DNA of 18,253 nucleotides from Clostridia bacterium (GCA_025997215.1 BNUH01000054.1:1-18253); one strand, 5' to 3'; positions 1 to 7,294 are shown, numbered from the stretch's first letter. Numbers and translations: made by a program. The notes: a model not told the origin generated them from the letters alone.

Positions 1-137
1 AGATGCGCATAGTCCACGGCTAAACTATAGTATCCGCAGATCCCTCTTAGTTCAGCATTGTACGCAGTTACTATCTCCAGGTCACTGAGATGAACAAGTT
101 TGGTTCGATGGCATGGCTTGAGATACCATTTGCGATG
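1..137 (-). pseudogene. Group II intron-encoded reverse transcriptase/maturase, fragment of maturase (X) domain
   Basis: The minus frame that is open from position 137 to the window edge reads ...HLSDLEIVTAYNAELRG followed by ICGYYSLAVDYAH. The pattern DLEI..YN.E.RG..NYY.LA is the conserved thumb/X-domain signature of LtrA-type group II intron proteins, which act as maturase and retrotransposition enzyme. There is no start codon: a TAA at 138-140 closes the frame upstream, and the preceding minus-strand sequence is a head closure gene. The seven reverse transcriptase motifs and the intron 5' RNA domains are therefore missing on this side. The C-terminus and 3' intron end may lie to the left of the window. 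I see the motif directly; that the intron once sat in or near the capsid operon is inference. Confidence 0.7.
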
Positions 138-351
138 TTACAATAATCACAGGCGGTTTACGCATACGAAACATTGCAGACGCTGTGCTGAACGTGGATA
201 GGTTAGCCCATTTTTCTGTGCCATGCTTTTCCTCTTTATAGGCGCAGGCGCTGAATAGGATGTTGTCCTGCTGATGACCGAACCCTTCCGGATCGGTAAT
301 GGTTATGGGTTGAATAATATCGATCTGCTCGGTCATTTTCCCAAAACTCAT
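82..351 (-). pseudogene. Phage head closure (head-tail adaptor) protein, 3'-truncated
   Basis: The frame starts with ATG at 351, preceded by AAAGGGTG at a suitable distance, and opens MSFGKMTEQIDII, then DPEGFGHQQDN and YKEEKHGTEKWAN..FSTA. This is the profile of SPP1 gp16-like head closure proteins, which seal the connector after DNA packaging and form the tail interface. The family is usually about 100-115 residues. Similarity lasts about 70 residues, to the stretch ending VTSQM (near 130). The last codons before the TGA at 82 overlap the intron maturase frame and look like out-of-frame read-through. The gene follows the head-tail connector by 34 bases, the normal capsid-operon order. The deletion or insertion point lies at about 127-140. 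Confidence 0.72.
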
Positions 352-385
352 GGTGGACAACACCCTTTCGCTAATGATATATTTT

Positions 386-706
386 CTATACGCACCATAC
401 CCTGTCCAAGCGCAGCAGGCTGTTGACCGTGTTCCATACCTGCTGGCTTGCTTGGACGTTGTCGCCAAAGAACCCTGCGGTTGAGCCGTCTCGACTTTCA
501 AAGAAGAAGGTCGATAGAATGATGATGGCATGCTCGGTGGTCGGCGGCATAGCGTGGCTCGTGTAGTGATCATCTGGCAGATGTTGGAATGACTGCGCAT
601 ATGCGATCGCCGATGCGATTAAAGTTTGGAGCAGCGCGTCATCAGCATCGTGCGAAAGGATAAGGTTGAGTTTAACCTTCGGGAGTAGTTCCGTTAACCA
701 ATCCAT
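386..706 (-). CDS. Phage head-tail connector protein (gp6-like)
   Basis: A 106-residue protein starting at the ATG at 706 (MDWLTELLPKVKLNL), with GGAAAGAGGCGGCGG just upstream as ribosome site. An early helical stretch ...DDALLQTLIASAIAYAQSFQ and a later ...IILSTFFFESRDG segment fit the short, all-helical gp6/DUF connector proteins that form the ring below the portal in HK97-like phages. It follows the major capsid gene by 16 bases and precedes the head closure gene, the standard order. A longer reading frame extends upstream into the capsid gene (to 829) but has no matching ribosome site and reads as shadow sequence. The family assignment rests on size, position and helical pattern more than on an invariant motif. 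Confidence 0.72.
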   Translation of the reverse strand: MDWLTELLPKVKLNLILSHDADDALLQTLIASAIAYAQSFQHLPDDHYTSHAMPPTTEHAIIILSTFFFESRDGSTAGFFGDNVQASQQVWNTVNSLLRLDRVWCV

Positions 707-722
707 GCCGCCGCCTCTTTCC

Positions 723-1781
723 TTAAGCCGCCATCTTGAGCAGCTTGATGCCCTCCGCGAGAATGACCTTACCGTCGACGCGCTGCATAGCGATAAACCC
801 GATCTGTGCGTTTCCGGCGTACAGTTCATTCAGACGCTGTAGTGTGCGTCCCATGCGATCGGCTACCCAGTATGACGAAAAGTCGCCGAATGCCACAGTA
901 AGAGCGCCTGCTGCGATGCTCGGCGCGAAAGGCGTTGTGTAGAGCGGGTACCCGAACAAGCGATCCGGCTGGCCCTGAGTGAGCGACGGCTGCCAGAGGA
1001 AGTTCGCGTTGGCATCCTTCAGCTTACGCAATGCCGAGATGGTTGTGTCGTTCAACAAAAACGCCGCTTTGCTGCGATACGGCGATTTGAGCGAATACAC
1101 CAACGAAATAATATCGTCGGCGGTAAGCGCTGCGGGAGCCGCCGTCGAAGCGCCGACCTCGCCGCCGTTGGCCGTGAAGATCCCCGTGGGCTGTCCCGCG
1201 CCCGTTCCAATACAGAAGGTTTCTTCTTCGGCCACGCCGAACGCGCGAGCAAATTCGGCGGCGATGTACGATTCCAAATTGAACGCACTGTCTTGGAGCA
1301 GCTCGACGCTGATCTTCAACAGGTCGGTCAGCTTCCAAGCGTCGATGTACTTCTGATCGAAGGTCAGGCTGCTTTCAGGTATCGCGCCATTCTCCGCAAC
1401 CCACGTAGCGACCGAGGTTGAGGCGGCCACCGGAATCTTGCGCTCTGTGCTCGTAGTAATCTGCTTGCACAGTTTACGGATTACATTGAATTCCTCCAGA
1501 CCCTTGACGATTGTGTGCTCAAACTCCAGCGGAACCAGGTAACCGCCTTCCTGAGGCACCGCTTCCTGCAAGACGTTTGTCACAGGCTTACCGCGCATGG
1601 CGGCGAAGAAGTCACGATGATACGCATCGGAGGCGCGTCCAGTTTTCATGTCCAGCGCATGTACAGGCGCGTTCATGATCGGCGCGGATGTCGGCGCGTT
1701 AAGCACGGCGTCGATGTTCGATTGGCGTTCGAGGCGCTCGATCTCTTTCCCCGCGCGAGGACGTCGCTTTAGTTTCAACAT
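723..1781 (-). CDS. HK97-family major capsid protein with shortened N-terminal (delta) region
   Basis: 352 residues from the ATG at 1781 (AAAAGG ribosome site nine bases upstream). The mature HK97 fold is recognisable: QEGGYLVPLEFEHTIVKGL near residue 80, VATWVAENGAIPE near 125, KISVELLQDSAFNLESYIA near 155, a GAGQPTGIFT loop near 195, and C-terminal GFIAMQRVDGKVI. It forms the icosahedral shell. Family members of this type are usually about 390-420 residues, with a coiled-coil scaffolding delta domain of about 100 residues removed by the prohead protease. Here only about 60 residues precede the body, and MLKLKRRPRA runs directly into GKEIERLERQ, the end of a delta domain. Roughly 50 residues seem to be missing. 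No protease or portal gene is upstream; a 'virulence protein' gene overlaps the start instead. Confidence 0.93.
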   Translation of the reverse strand: MLKLKRRPRAGKEIERLERQSNIDAVLNAPTSAPIMNAPVHALDMKTGRASDAYHRDFFAAMRGKPVTNVLQEAVPQEGGYLVPLEFEHTIVKGLEEFNVIRKLCKQITTSTERKIPVAASTSVATWVAENGAIPESSLTFDQKYIDAWKLTDLLKISVELLQDSAFNLESYIAAEFARAFGVAEEETFCIGTGAGQPTGIFTANGGEVGASTAAPAALTADDIISLVYSLKSPYRSKAAFLLNDTTISALRKLKDANANFLWQPSLTQGQPDRLFGYPLYTTPFAPSIAAGALTVAFGDFSSYWVADRMGRTLQRLNELYAGNAQIGFIAMQRVDGKVILAEGIKLLKMAA

Positions 1782-2427
1782 GGTCGCCTTTTGCCGGAGG
1801 GCCGTTCTTCCACGCGCTGGAACCCGTGAGATTTCGAGTGAGGATCTTTCTTGACAACCGGTAATCGTTGCCCGACATACCAAGGCGAATCAGGAAGCAC
1901 CTGAATGAGTATTTTTCTGAGAGGATTGGATGTTCAGTAGCGGTAACGCGTTTCTGGATTTTCGCCAGAGCGCACAGCCTTCCGATGAATGTCGCGTAAG
2001 CCTTGACCTCATCGCTGGCGCTGGTTGACTTGAACCAAGGAAACCGCAGTGTCGTCGAGGTGCGGGTGACCTCCACAGTATCAGTGCCAACAGCTTTCTT
2101 GATGAGCGTCGCTTTGCTCGCGATCAGTTTCTCCAAGTTGGTTATGGACTCTTCGGAAAAACCATCAATAGGCATTTCAATAGTAAGGAAATCATCGGTC
2201 TCGTACTCGAACCCGCGCTCGGTCAGTCCTGTTATGAGTTTCTCGACCAGAGCATTGTCCGTCTGGTTGTCATACGATAACGTACCTTCCTTGCTGATGC
2301 TGAAAGCGCCTACATCAAATGCTGCGGTCGGCATTCCCTTGTAAACGGCAGGGATATTCAGAATCTCACTGCACGCCTGAACTAACTGCTTGCGGCGCTC
2401 GCCGGCGACATTATATTTCTTGTCCAT
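1699..2427 (-). CDS. 'Virulence protein' family protein of Firmicutes mobile elements, altered C-terminus
   Basis: 242 residues from the ATG at 2427, with AGGAG eight bases upstream. The N-terminal half (YNVAGERRKQLVQ, YKGMPTAAFDVGAFSI, GTLSYDNQ) and the C-terminal half (FPWFKS, FIGRLCALAKIQKRVTA, KYSFRCFLIRLG, KILTRNLTGSSAWKNG) match a family often labelled 'virulence protein' in Clostridia phages and integrative elements. No biochemical role is established to my knowledge. I see no signal peptide or membrane segment. Recognisable family sequence ends near residue 205 (about 1810). The remaining 35 or so residues are basic, low-complexity and overlap the start of the capsid gene in another frame, which suggests the original end was lost at a deletion point. 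It has its own promoter-like sequence upstream. Confidence 0.7.
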   Translation of the reverse strand: MDKKYNVAGERRKQLVQACSEILNIPAVYKGMPTAAFDVGAFSISKEGTLSYDNQTDNALVEKLITGLTERGFEYETDDFLTIEMPIDGFSEESITNLEKLIASKATLIKKAVGTDTVEVTRTSTTLRFPWFKSTSASDEVKAYATFIGRLCALAKIQKRVTATEHPILSEKYSFRCFLIRLGMSGNDYRLSRKILTRNLTGSSAWKNGPPAKGDHVETKATSSRGERDRAPRTPIEHRRRA

Positions 2428-2429
2428 GA

Positions 2430-2512
2430 ATGTTGCTCCTCTCTATATGTTATTGTACTATACCATATATCACTCACGGACTCGATAAAGTCAATACGTT
2501 TATGCATGCATA
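2430..2512 (-). promoter_or_regulatory. Extended -10 promoter and palindrome upstream of the 'virulence protein' gene
   Basis: Read on the minus strand, TGGTATAGT (hexamer at 2457-2462) is a good extended -10 (TGnTATAAT type) about 30 bases before the ATG at 2427, followed by AGAGAGGAG. No good -35 lies 17 bases upstream (TCGAGT). TTGACT occurs at 2489-2494 but is too far away for this -10; it would need the weaker TATATG (2464-2469) with a 19-base spacer. Just upstream is a perfect 12-base palindrome, TATGCATGCATA, at 2501-2512, a possible operator. The gap from 2428 to 2524 holds no gene. Confidence 0.45.
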
Positions 2513-2524
2513 TCATAATTTCTT

Positions 2525-2812
2525 TCAGATCGAGTATCCATCCGCATGCAAGCGGCGCACCGCAGCCTCGATCGCTTCGATATCAATCTCGTACCCGCGT
2601 TCAATGAGCCAGCTTTTCACAGACTCAAGTTTCACCGAGCCTAAGCCGGAACCATACATCTGCTCGGCGGCTTGGATAAGTATGTCTAAAATTCTATCGA
2701 AGTCCTTATGCTGTTCGGCGGTCAGCTTGCGCCGGATCAACGGGAGCAGGAAACCTGTAAGCGTGAGCATTACAACCGATGCGACTATACATATTAATGG
2801 TGTTAGATTCAT
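2525..2812 (-). CDS. Phage holin, LLH family
   Basis: A small membrane protein of 95 residues from the ATG at 2812 (MNLTPLICIV), which has AAAGGA nine bases upstream. An in-frame ATG at 2830 would add six residues and overlaps the previous stop (TAATG), but has no ribosome site of its own. One hydrophobic N-terminal segment (about residues 4-25) is followed by LIRRKL and a charged cytoplasmic tail containing ILIQAAEQMYGSGLG and VKSWLIERGYEIDIEAIEAAV. That layout and the AAEQ.Y..G..K...V..WL pattern are typical of the Lactobacillus LL-H holin family (pfam Phage_holin_6_1). It would form membrane lesions that release or trigger an endolysin. No endolysin follows; the next gene is the 'virulence protein' family gene. 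Confidence 0.82.
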   Translation of the reverse strand: MNLTPLICIVASVVMLTLTGFLLPLIRRKLTAEQHKDFDRILDILIQAAEQMYGSGLGSVKLESVKSWLIERGYEIDIEAIEAAVRRLHADGYSI

Positions 2813-2829
2813 AGGAATTTTTCCTTTCA

Positions 2830-3138
2830 TTACGGAGTCTCGTTATCCTTATCATCCTTACCTAATCCGGCTGCCTTCTTTACAATCCTTGCAATGGAAT
2901 CCAATATCTGCGGGCCAACCCAGCCGCTGATCCCCGCCAGCGCAAACGACAGATTGCTCTCAAGTTTTAGGTACGCCGCGAGGAAGTAAACCATCGCACC
3001 CGCGAACATAGCGATCAAGCAGCCGCTTAGAAACTGTATAACTTTCATGGATTGAGTATCTTTTAGGTTTAACTGCCGTGCCAACGCGCCTAGCGCGGCT
3101 AGCAGTGTGTGTGATAGTATCGTTAGACCATTACGCAT
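2830..3138 (-). CDS. Phage holin, LydA/holin superfamily III type
   Basis: 102 residues from the ATG at 3138, three bases after the previous stop and with GGAAGGGG as ribosome site. Three hydrophobic stretches are visible: about residues 5-20 (ILSHTLLAALGALA), 33-55 (IQFLSGCLIAMFAGAMVYFLAA) and 62-80 (NLSFALAGISGWVGPQIL). Between the first two is R.LN.KD. The last stretch ends in a basic, charged C-terminus (ARIVKKAAGLGKDDKDNE). G.SG..G...LD.....K is characteristic of LydA-like holins. It overlaps the start region of the LLH holin gene (TAATG at 2828-2832), so the pair probably acts as holin and holin/antiholin. Which one is the pore former cannot be told from sequence. Confidence 0.8.
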   Translation of the reverse strand: MRNGLTILSHTLLAALGALARQLNLKDTQSMKVIQFLSGCLIAMFAGAMVYFLAAYLKLESNLSFALAGISGWVGPQILDSIARIVKKAAGLGKDDKDNETP

Positions 3139-3141
3139 GGT

Positions 3142-3816
3142 TCACCCCTTCCGCCACTTATCTCCTGACGCGCGGTTTTCATATACATCGCCGAGTTTAC
3201 ACAGCATCGCGACCAGCGCGAAGTTAAGCGCGGTCGTAATAAGTATCAATCCGATGATCCAGGCGACCAAGCCGTTTGATACCCGTGAGCGCACGCTCCT
3301 GCTGGATATAGCCACAACCGTTAGGAACCTGCCTTCCAGCGTTTTATCTGTCGGTACCCAGCGGTAATATACATATACATCCCGCGCGGCTATGGAATCG
3401 ACCTCGTTAATCAACATGATCTCACCGCGCTCATTATGATGTACCGCATTTATGAATTCAGGATAAAGCTCTGGTTGAAACAGAGGCGTTTTCTGTCTTA
3501 CTGTAAATGATGGTATATATATCAAATCCTCATTGTATAACGCCGCGAAAGTCATATCCATTGAATCGAGGATATCCATGCTCAATGAAAGTGAATCCTC
3601 ATAGAACTGATACGACGGCTGCCAATCCTGATCCAGATCAACGAAGATGTCGATCTGCTCGCAAACCAGATCCAGACTCAGTTTCTTTTCCATGCGCTTT
3701 TCTGCTAGTATAGCTTTGTCGCTTGCTTGGAGCAAACTGCCGAACACTGCGCAAAACGCTATCATTGTGACGATGGGAAGCAGGAACAGGTAGCGGAGTG
3801 TCTTTTGTCTGATCAT
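3142..3816 (-). CDS. Membrane protein with an extracytoplasmic Cache-like domain, unknown function
   Basis: 224 residues from the ATG at 3816, preceded by a strong GGAGG seven bases upstream. Topology is clear: a basic N-terminus (MIRQKTLR), a first transmembrane helix at about residues 9-29 that could double as a signal anchor, an extracytoplasmic region of about 150 residues, a second helix at about 184-205, and a short charged tail (about 18 residues) with no enzymatic output domain. The outer region has the look of a PAS-like/Cache sensor fold (ALYNEDLIYIPSF, ERGEIMLINEV, VYVYYRWVPTD). That is a weak inference, because no invariant residue decides it. It sits between the methylase and two holins, three bases before the first holin, so it is probably co-expressed with lysis genes. 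A role in lysis timing or superinfection exclusion is possible but unproven. Confidence 0.6.
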   Translation of the reverse strand: MIRQKTLRYLFLLPIVTMIAFCAVFGSLLQASDKAILAEKRMEKKLSLDLVCEQIDIFVDLDQDWQPSYQFYEDSLSLSMDILDSMDMTFAALYNEDLIYIPSFTVRQKTPLFQPELYPEFINAVHHNERGEIMLINEVDSIAARDVYVYYRWVPTDKTLEGRFLTVVAISSRSVRSRVSNGLVAWIIGLILITTALNFALVAMLCKLGDVYENRASGDKWRKG

Positions 3817-3836
3817 GTAGTACCTCCGATAGTATA

Positions 3837-5294
3837 TTAGGACGTGGGTTTTACTTCATGTTCCACTTGATCCACGATCCCGCTTAGAACGAAACAAACA
3901 CATGGGACACAGATCGAATTGCCGTACATTTTATACGCGGCGCTATCCGTATACGGGTTTCTCAGCCATTTGATTATCTGTTTCCGGCTTTTCGGTCTGG
4001 ACGACGTTCCTGTAATTTTGCGGTACGTCTCAAACGCCTCCGCCCACCAGGTAATCTGTTCCTCGGTCGGTTCAGGCGTTTCCAATCCTTTGCACCAGTC
4101 ATCACTGTAGCCTTGTAGACGCCCGTACTCTTGCGGCAGGAGCCTCCTGATTATATAGTCCGATTGGTTCACAGCTTGCGGGGACTTGAAGTCTCTTGCC
4201 ATAAGCGTCGCGGCTTGTTCTTCGTGAGTTTCTGTAAAACCACCCATTGTAAGCGAATGGGCAACACCATGAGTCACTGTCGCATCAAGCGTATAGCATA
4301 TCTCTTCGCTAACGCCAAGACCATTCCCGCCGTTTTTTGATGAGCGGTCGATGATGTTCCCAGCGATCGATAATGCCAGCGCGGTTGAGTTTCCTCCGGT
4401 CCCGGCTCTGCTTGTCAAAGTTTGCACAAGCCCGTCTGTTTCGAACTTGATCCTGCTCGCGGTTGGATTGTACTGTATGGCGGCGACTTGATTATCACCG
4501 GTGTCCGCGCGAAGGCAGCCGGTACGCTCTTTCCAGAAATGACCGCCTATCCTTGAGCAGGCGCCGGGTTCAAAACCCCAGCTGACTGCCGTTCCAGTGC
4601 AGTCTGAAGGATCTCCGGCAGAACCTTCCCACGCTCCGCTGAGCGGCGTAATATCCCGGCACACGCCTTCGCGCTCAAATAATACGTCGCAGGCACGTTC
4701 GTTAGTAAAACTGCAGACAGCGTAGATGCGTGACCTGCGCTGGGGCAGATACCATTTCGCATCGAGAACTCTGTAAGCCAGGCTCCATCCGTTCCCCAGC
4801 AATAGGTCGGCGGTTGGCCAGCCGCCTTTGTCACACGGAGGCACAGCGGCTTCCGGCTCGACGATTTGGACGATGGCTTCGAGCATCTCTCTGAAGGCGT
4901 TTCTGCCGTCCGCGCTGAACGCGCCTGGAACTTGCTCGAAGCAAATGTATCTTGGATATTTATTGCTGGTTGCATTGCGCATCTCCTTAATGACTCGGAT
5001 TGCCTCAAAGAACAGACCGGAGCGTTTTCCGTGTATGCCCGATCTGTCTGAGTTCGCGACCGAGACATCCTGGCACGGACTGGACAGAGTTATTATATCT
5101 ACCGGTTCAACTTTCCTGCCGTCAATCGTATTGATATCGCCCAAGCGCGCCACCCATGGAAAGCGCTTTGTCGTTACTCGTAAAGGGAGCAATTCGATCT
5201 CGGAGCTCCATACAGGGCGGATGCCGTTTAACATCGCGCCTAGTTCCCATCCGCCTGCGCCTGAGAACAGGCTGCCCATTGTCAACAGCTTCAC
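3837..5294 (-). CDS. DNA (cytosine-5)-methyltransferase
   Basis: 485 residues, starting with GTG at 5294 that overlaps the stop of the preceding methyltransferase (GTGA). C5 methylase motifs are in order: I FSGAGGWELG (about 10-19, SAM binding), IV SSPCQ with catalytic Cys74, VI FEQVPGAF (about 119-126), VIII QRRSRIY (185-191), IX RRLLPQEYGRLQGY and X YKMYGNSI near the C-terminus. The long stretch between VIII and IX is the target-recognition region. The protein flips out and methylates cytosine in an unknown site. No restriction enzyme is adjacent, so it is probably an orphan phage methylase that protects phage DNA from host restriction. In motif VI the usual Glu-Asn-Val is Glu-Gln-Val; the catalytic Glu is kept. 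Confidence 0.93.
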   Translation of the reverse strand: MKLLTMGSLFSGAGGWELGAMLNGIRPVWSSEIELLPLRVTTKRFPWVARLGDINTIDGRKVEPVDIITLSSPCQDVSVANSDRSGIHGKRSGLFFEAIRVIKEMRNATSNKYPRYICFEQVPGAFSADGRNAFREMLEAIVQIVEPEAAVPPCDKGGWPTADLLLGNGWSLAYRVLDAKWYLPQRRSRIYAVCSFTNERACDVLFEREGVCRDITPLSGAWEGSAGDPSDCTGTAVSWGFEPGACSRIGGHFWKERTGCLRADTGDNQVAAIQYNPTASRIKFETDGLVQTLTSRAGTGGNSTALALSIAGNIIDRSSKNGGNGLGVSEEICYTLDATVTHGVAHSLTMGGFTETHEEQAATLMARDFKSPQAVNQSDYIIRRLLPQEYGRLQGYSDDWCKGLETPEPTEEQITWWAEAFETYRKITGTSSRPKSRKQIIKWLRNPYTDSAAYKMYGNSICVPCVCFVLSGIVDQVEHEVKPTS

Positions 5295-6541
5295 CGTCCC
5301 GCCTCTCTCCGCACGACATCCTTCACAAGATCAGCATACGGGATCTGCTTACCATCACGTTCGACATATACATTATCGGAATTGCCAGCGAATGCAACAA
5401 ACCGGCGGAGTATTACGGACGTGTACTTCTCATCCAATTCCATCATGCAGCAGATACGGTCAGTCTGTTCACAAGCGAGCAGGGTCGAACCCGATCCGCC
5501 AAAGGTGTCCAGCACAATCCCGTTCGCTTGGCTGCTGTTTTGGATCGGATACGCCAGTAGGTCGATGGGTTTGCTCGTGGGGTGATCCTCATTGCGTTTG
5601 GGTTTGTTGAAGTTCCAGATCGTCTTCTCTGACCGTCCGGCGTACCAACTGTGTTTGCCATTACTTATCCAGCCATAAAGGATGGGTTCATGCTGCCATT
5701 GGTACGGGGAGCGGCCCAGCACGAAGCTGTCCTTTGCCCAGATGCACACACCAGATAGGTGGAAACCAGCGTCGACGAACGATTTCCGGAAGTTCAAACC
5801 TTCCGTATCTGCGTGGAACACATACGCCGATCCACCTGGCTCCAGATGGTCAGCCATGTTCTTGAATGACGCAAGCAGGAATGCGTAAAACTCATCAGGC
5901 TTGAGCGCATCATTTTTTATGGATAAACCACTGGAGCTTTGGAATTTTACACCATAAGGCGGATCGGTCAGTACGAGATTAGCCTTGCGAGCATCCATGA
6001 GCCGAGCAACATCACCTGCGTCCGTCGCATCGCCGCACATAACTCGGTGTCGACCGACCGTCCAGATATCACCGCGCTGTACGAACGCCGCTTCCTCCAA
6101 GGCTTTGGTGAGGTCGAAGTCATCCTCAACTACATCAGCTTCAGTCTTGAACATCGCGTCCAGCTCATCCTGTGTGAATCCTGAAAGCGTCACATCGAAT
6201 TCCGCTGAGTTAAGGAAATCGAACTCGCCCTTTAAGACGTCGATATCAAACCCAGTGTTCAGCGTCAGCTTGTTGTGAGCGAGGATATACGCGCGCTTCT
6301 GCTCTTCAGACAGATGAGACAGCCGGATGCACGGTGCGTTCTCGGCGTTCATCTTTTGCAGAGCGAGCAGCCGTCCGTGTCCTTCGATGATAACATTGTT
6401 CTCGTCCACAGCTATTGGATCGTTCATACCGAAGGCGTCGATGGAGCGCACAATCTGTTCAATCTGCTCCGGCGGATGTTCCTTGGCATTGTTCGGATTC
6501 GGCTTTATACCAGCAAGTGACAGCATGATTATTTCTAACAT
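5291..6541 (-). CDS. ParB-like nuclease domain / DNA methyltransferase (N4/N6) fusion
   Basis: 416 residues from the ATG at 6541, with AAGGGA upstream and only two bases after the terminase stop. Residues about 1-100 form a ParB/Srx-like domain: IKPNPNNAKEHP, then IVRSIDAFGMNDPI and VIIEGHGRLLALQKM with the G.GR box. Residues about 155-400 form an amino-methyltransferase of the beta class, with motif IV DPPYG (193-197), HPTSKP (320-325) and the SAM-binding DTFGGSGST (345-353) after it. It methylates adenine N6 or cytosine N4 in an unknown sequence. This ParB-MTase architecture is common beside the small terminase of Firmicutes phages, where it is thought to modify DNA for anti-restriction or packaging. 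It overlaps the downstream C5 methylase by four bases. Confidence 0.92.
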   Translation of the reverse strand: MLEIIMLSLAGIKPNPNNAKEHPPEQIEQIVRSIDAFGMNDPIAVDENNVIIEGHGRLLALQKMNAENAPCIRLSHLSEEQKRAYILAHNKLTLNTGFDIDVLKGEFDFLNSAEFDVTLSGFTQDELDAMFKTEADVVEDDFDLTKALEEAAFVQRGDIWTVGRHRVMCGDATDAGDVARLMDARKANLVLTDPPYGVKFQSSSGLSIKNDALKPDEFYAFLLASFKNMADHLEPGGSAYVFHADTEGLNFRKSFVDAGFHLSGVCIWAKDSFVLGRSPYQWQHEPILYGWISNGKHSWYAGRSEKTIWNFNKPKRNEDHPTSKPIDLLAYPIQNSSQANGIVLDTFGGSGSTLLACEQTDRICCMMELDEKYTSVILRRFVAFAGNSDNVYVERDGKQIPYADLVKDVVRREAGR

Positions 6542-6543
6542 TA

Positions 6544-7056
6544 TTAATCCCTTCTTGAAAGCAGCTGCTCCATAATATCTATACCGGATGAAGAATGACT
6601 GTTATACGACTTCTCGCTGTTTTGAGATATGATGCTCCACATCCGATCCCATGCCGTTCGCATCAGCCCAGCATACAGAGCCGCCATATCCACATACGGA
6701 GAGCGCCGTCCGCCTGCAATGCGTCCGAGGCGTTTGTTCATATACTCGCACTCGAAATAAGCGCGGCGGTTCAAGCAGAAATCCTCAATGAGCGTCGGGC
6801 TGATCAGCTGCAGGCAACCGGTTCCTTGCAGCCATGTTGTCAAATCGTTGAAAAGGTCAGCGGCTGTAGGGAAATTATCGGCAGTCTCCTTTGAAGCGAG
6901 GCTCAGGAAGGACGGGGCTTGCAGCTCCGACTCGAGCGGTATGCCGTCAAACTGGATGGTTTGTATGGCGCGATGACCGGGGTTTCCTTCCAGCAGCTTA
7001 TCTGCGAGAGGTTTCTTTTTGCGTCCTGAATTCTGACGCGCTCCGCCACGAGGCAT
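6544..7056 (-). CDS. Phage terminase small subunit, P27 family
   Basis: 170 residues from the ATG at 7056, which has an excellent GGAAGGAGG site; upstream in-frame ATGs (to 7092) lack one. The N-terminus MPRGGARQNSGRKKKPLADKL followed by LEGNPGHR is the hallmark of P27-type small terminases. A central helical region with LIEDFCLNRRAYFECEYMNKRLG and a C-terminal MRTAWDRMWSIISQNSE follow, with length as expected for the family. It recognises the packaging site and recruits the large subunit. Normally the large subunit follows directly. Here the next genes are two methyltransferases and then lysis genes, and no large terminase is found in the window. Confidence 0.9.
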   Translation of the reverse strand: MPRGGARQNSGRKKKPLADKLLEGNPGHRAIQTIQFDGIPLESELQAPSFLSLASKETADNFPTAADLFNDLTTWLQGTGCLQLISPTLIEDFCLNRRAYFECEYMNKRLGRIAGGRRSPYVDMAALYAGLMRTAWDRMWSIISQNSEKSYNSHSSSGIDIMEQLLSRRD

Positions 7057-7294
7057 ATCTTTCGCCTCCTTCCTATGATTTGTTTCATACATTTTGAGCT
7101 TTCATAGAACGCCTGAAACAGCTGAAAACCATTGTGTAGCCTAACTTTTCCGCGAATATATTATGATAAAATAAAAGCTATGAAAACGCGAATTCTCGCA
7201 CGTGAGGCCGAGCCGTTGTCGAATGCTGTCGTTTGTAGAGATTAGGACTCCCCCCGGGGTGGTGCACAGAAAAGCGTTGTCGCGCCTGGGTTTT
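7057..7294 (-). promoter_or_regulatory. Gene-free gap: candidate promoter and cos-like GC palindrome before the small terminase
   Basis: The 238 bases between the FN3 tail gene and the terminase contain no gene I can support. Read on the minus strand, TTTTCA (7181-7186), a 17-base spacer and TAATAT (7158-7163) make a weak promoter candidate in an AT-rich stretch about 100 bases before the terminase ATG. Further upstream, C6G4 at 7250-7259 lies in a GC-rich imperfect palindrome (ACTCCCCCCGGGGTGGT). Cohesive-end sites of HK97-like phages usually sit directly upstream of the small terminase and are GC-rich, so this is the natural cos candidate. There is no experimental or alignment proof here. 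No clear terminator hairpin follows the FN3 gene. Confidence 0.33.

Noticed and set aside
979..1356. Plus-strand open frame inside the capsid gene
   Set aside because: Antisense shadow of a well-supported HK97 capsid gene; composition follows its codon structure.
4828..5610. Long (260 residue) plus-strand open frame
   Set aside because: It lies antisense to two methylases that show all their motifs; no start signal or domain.
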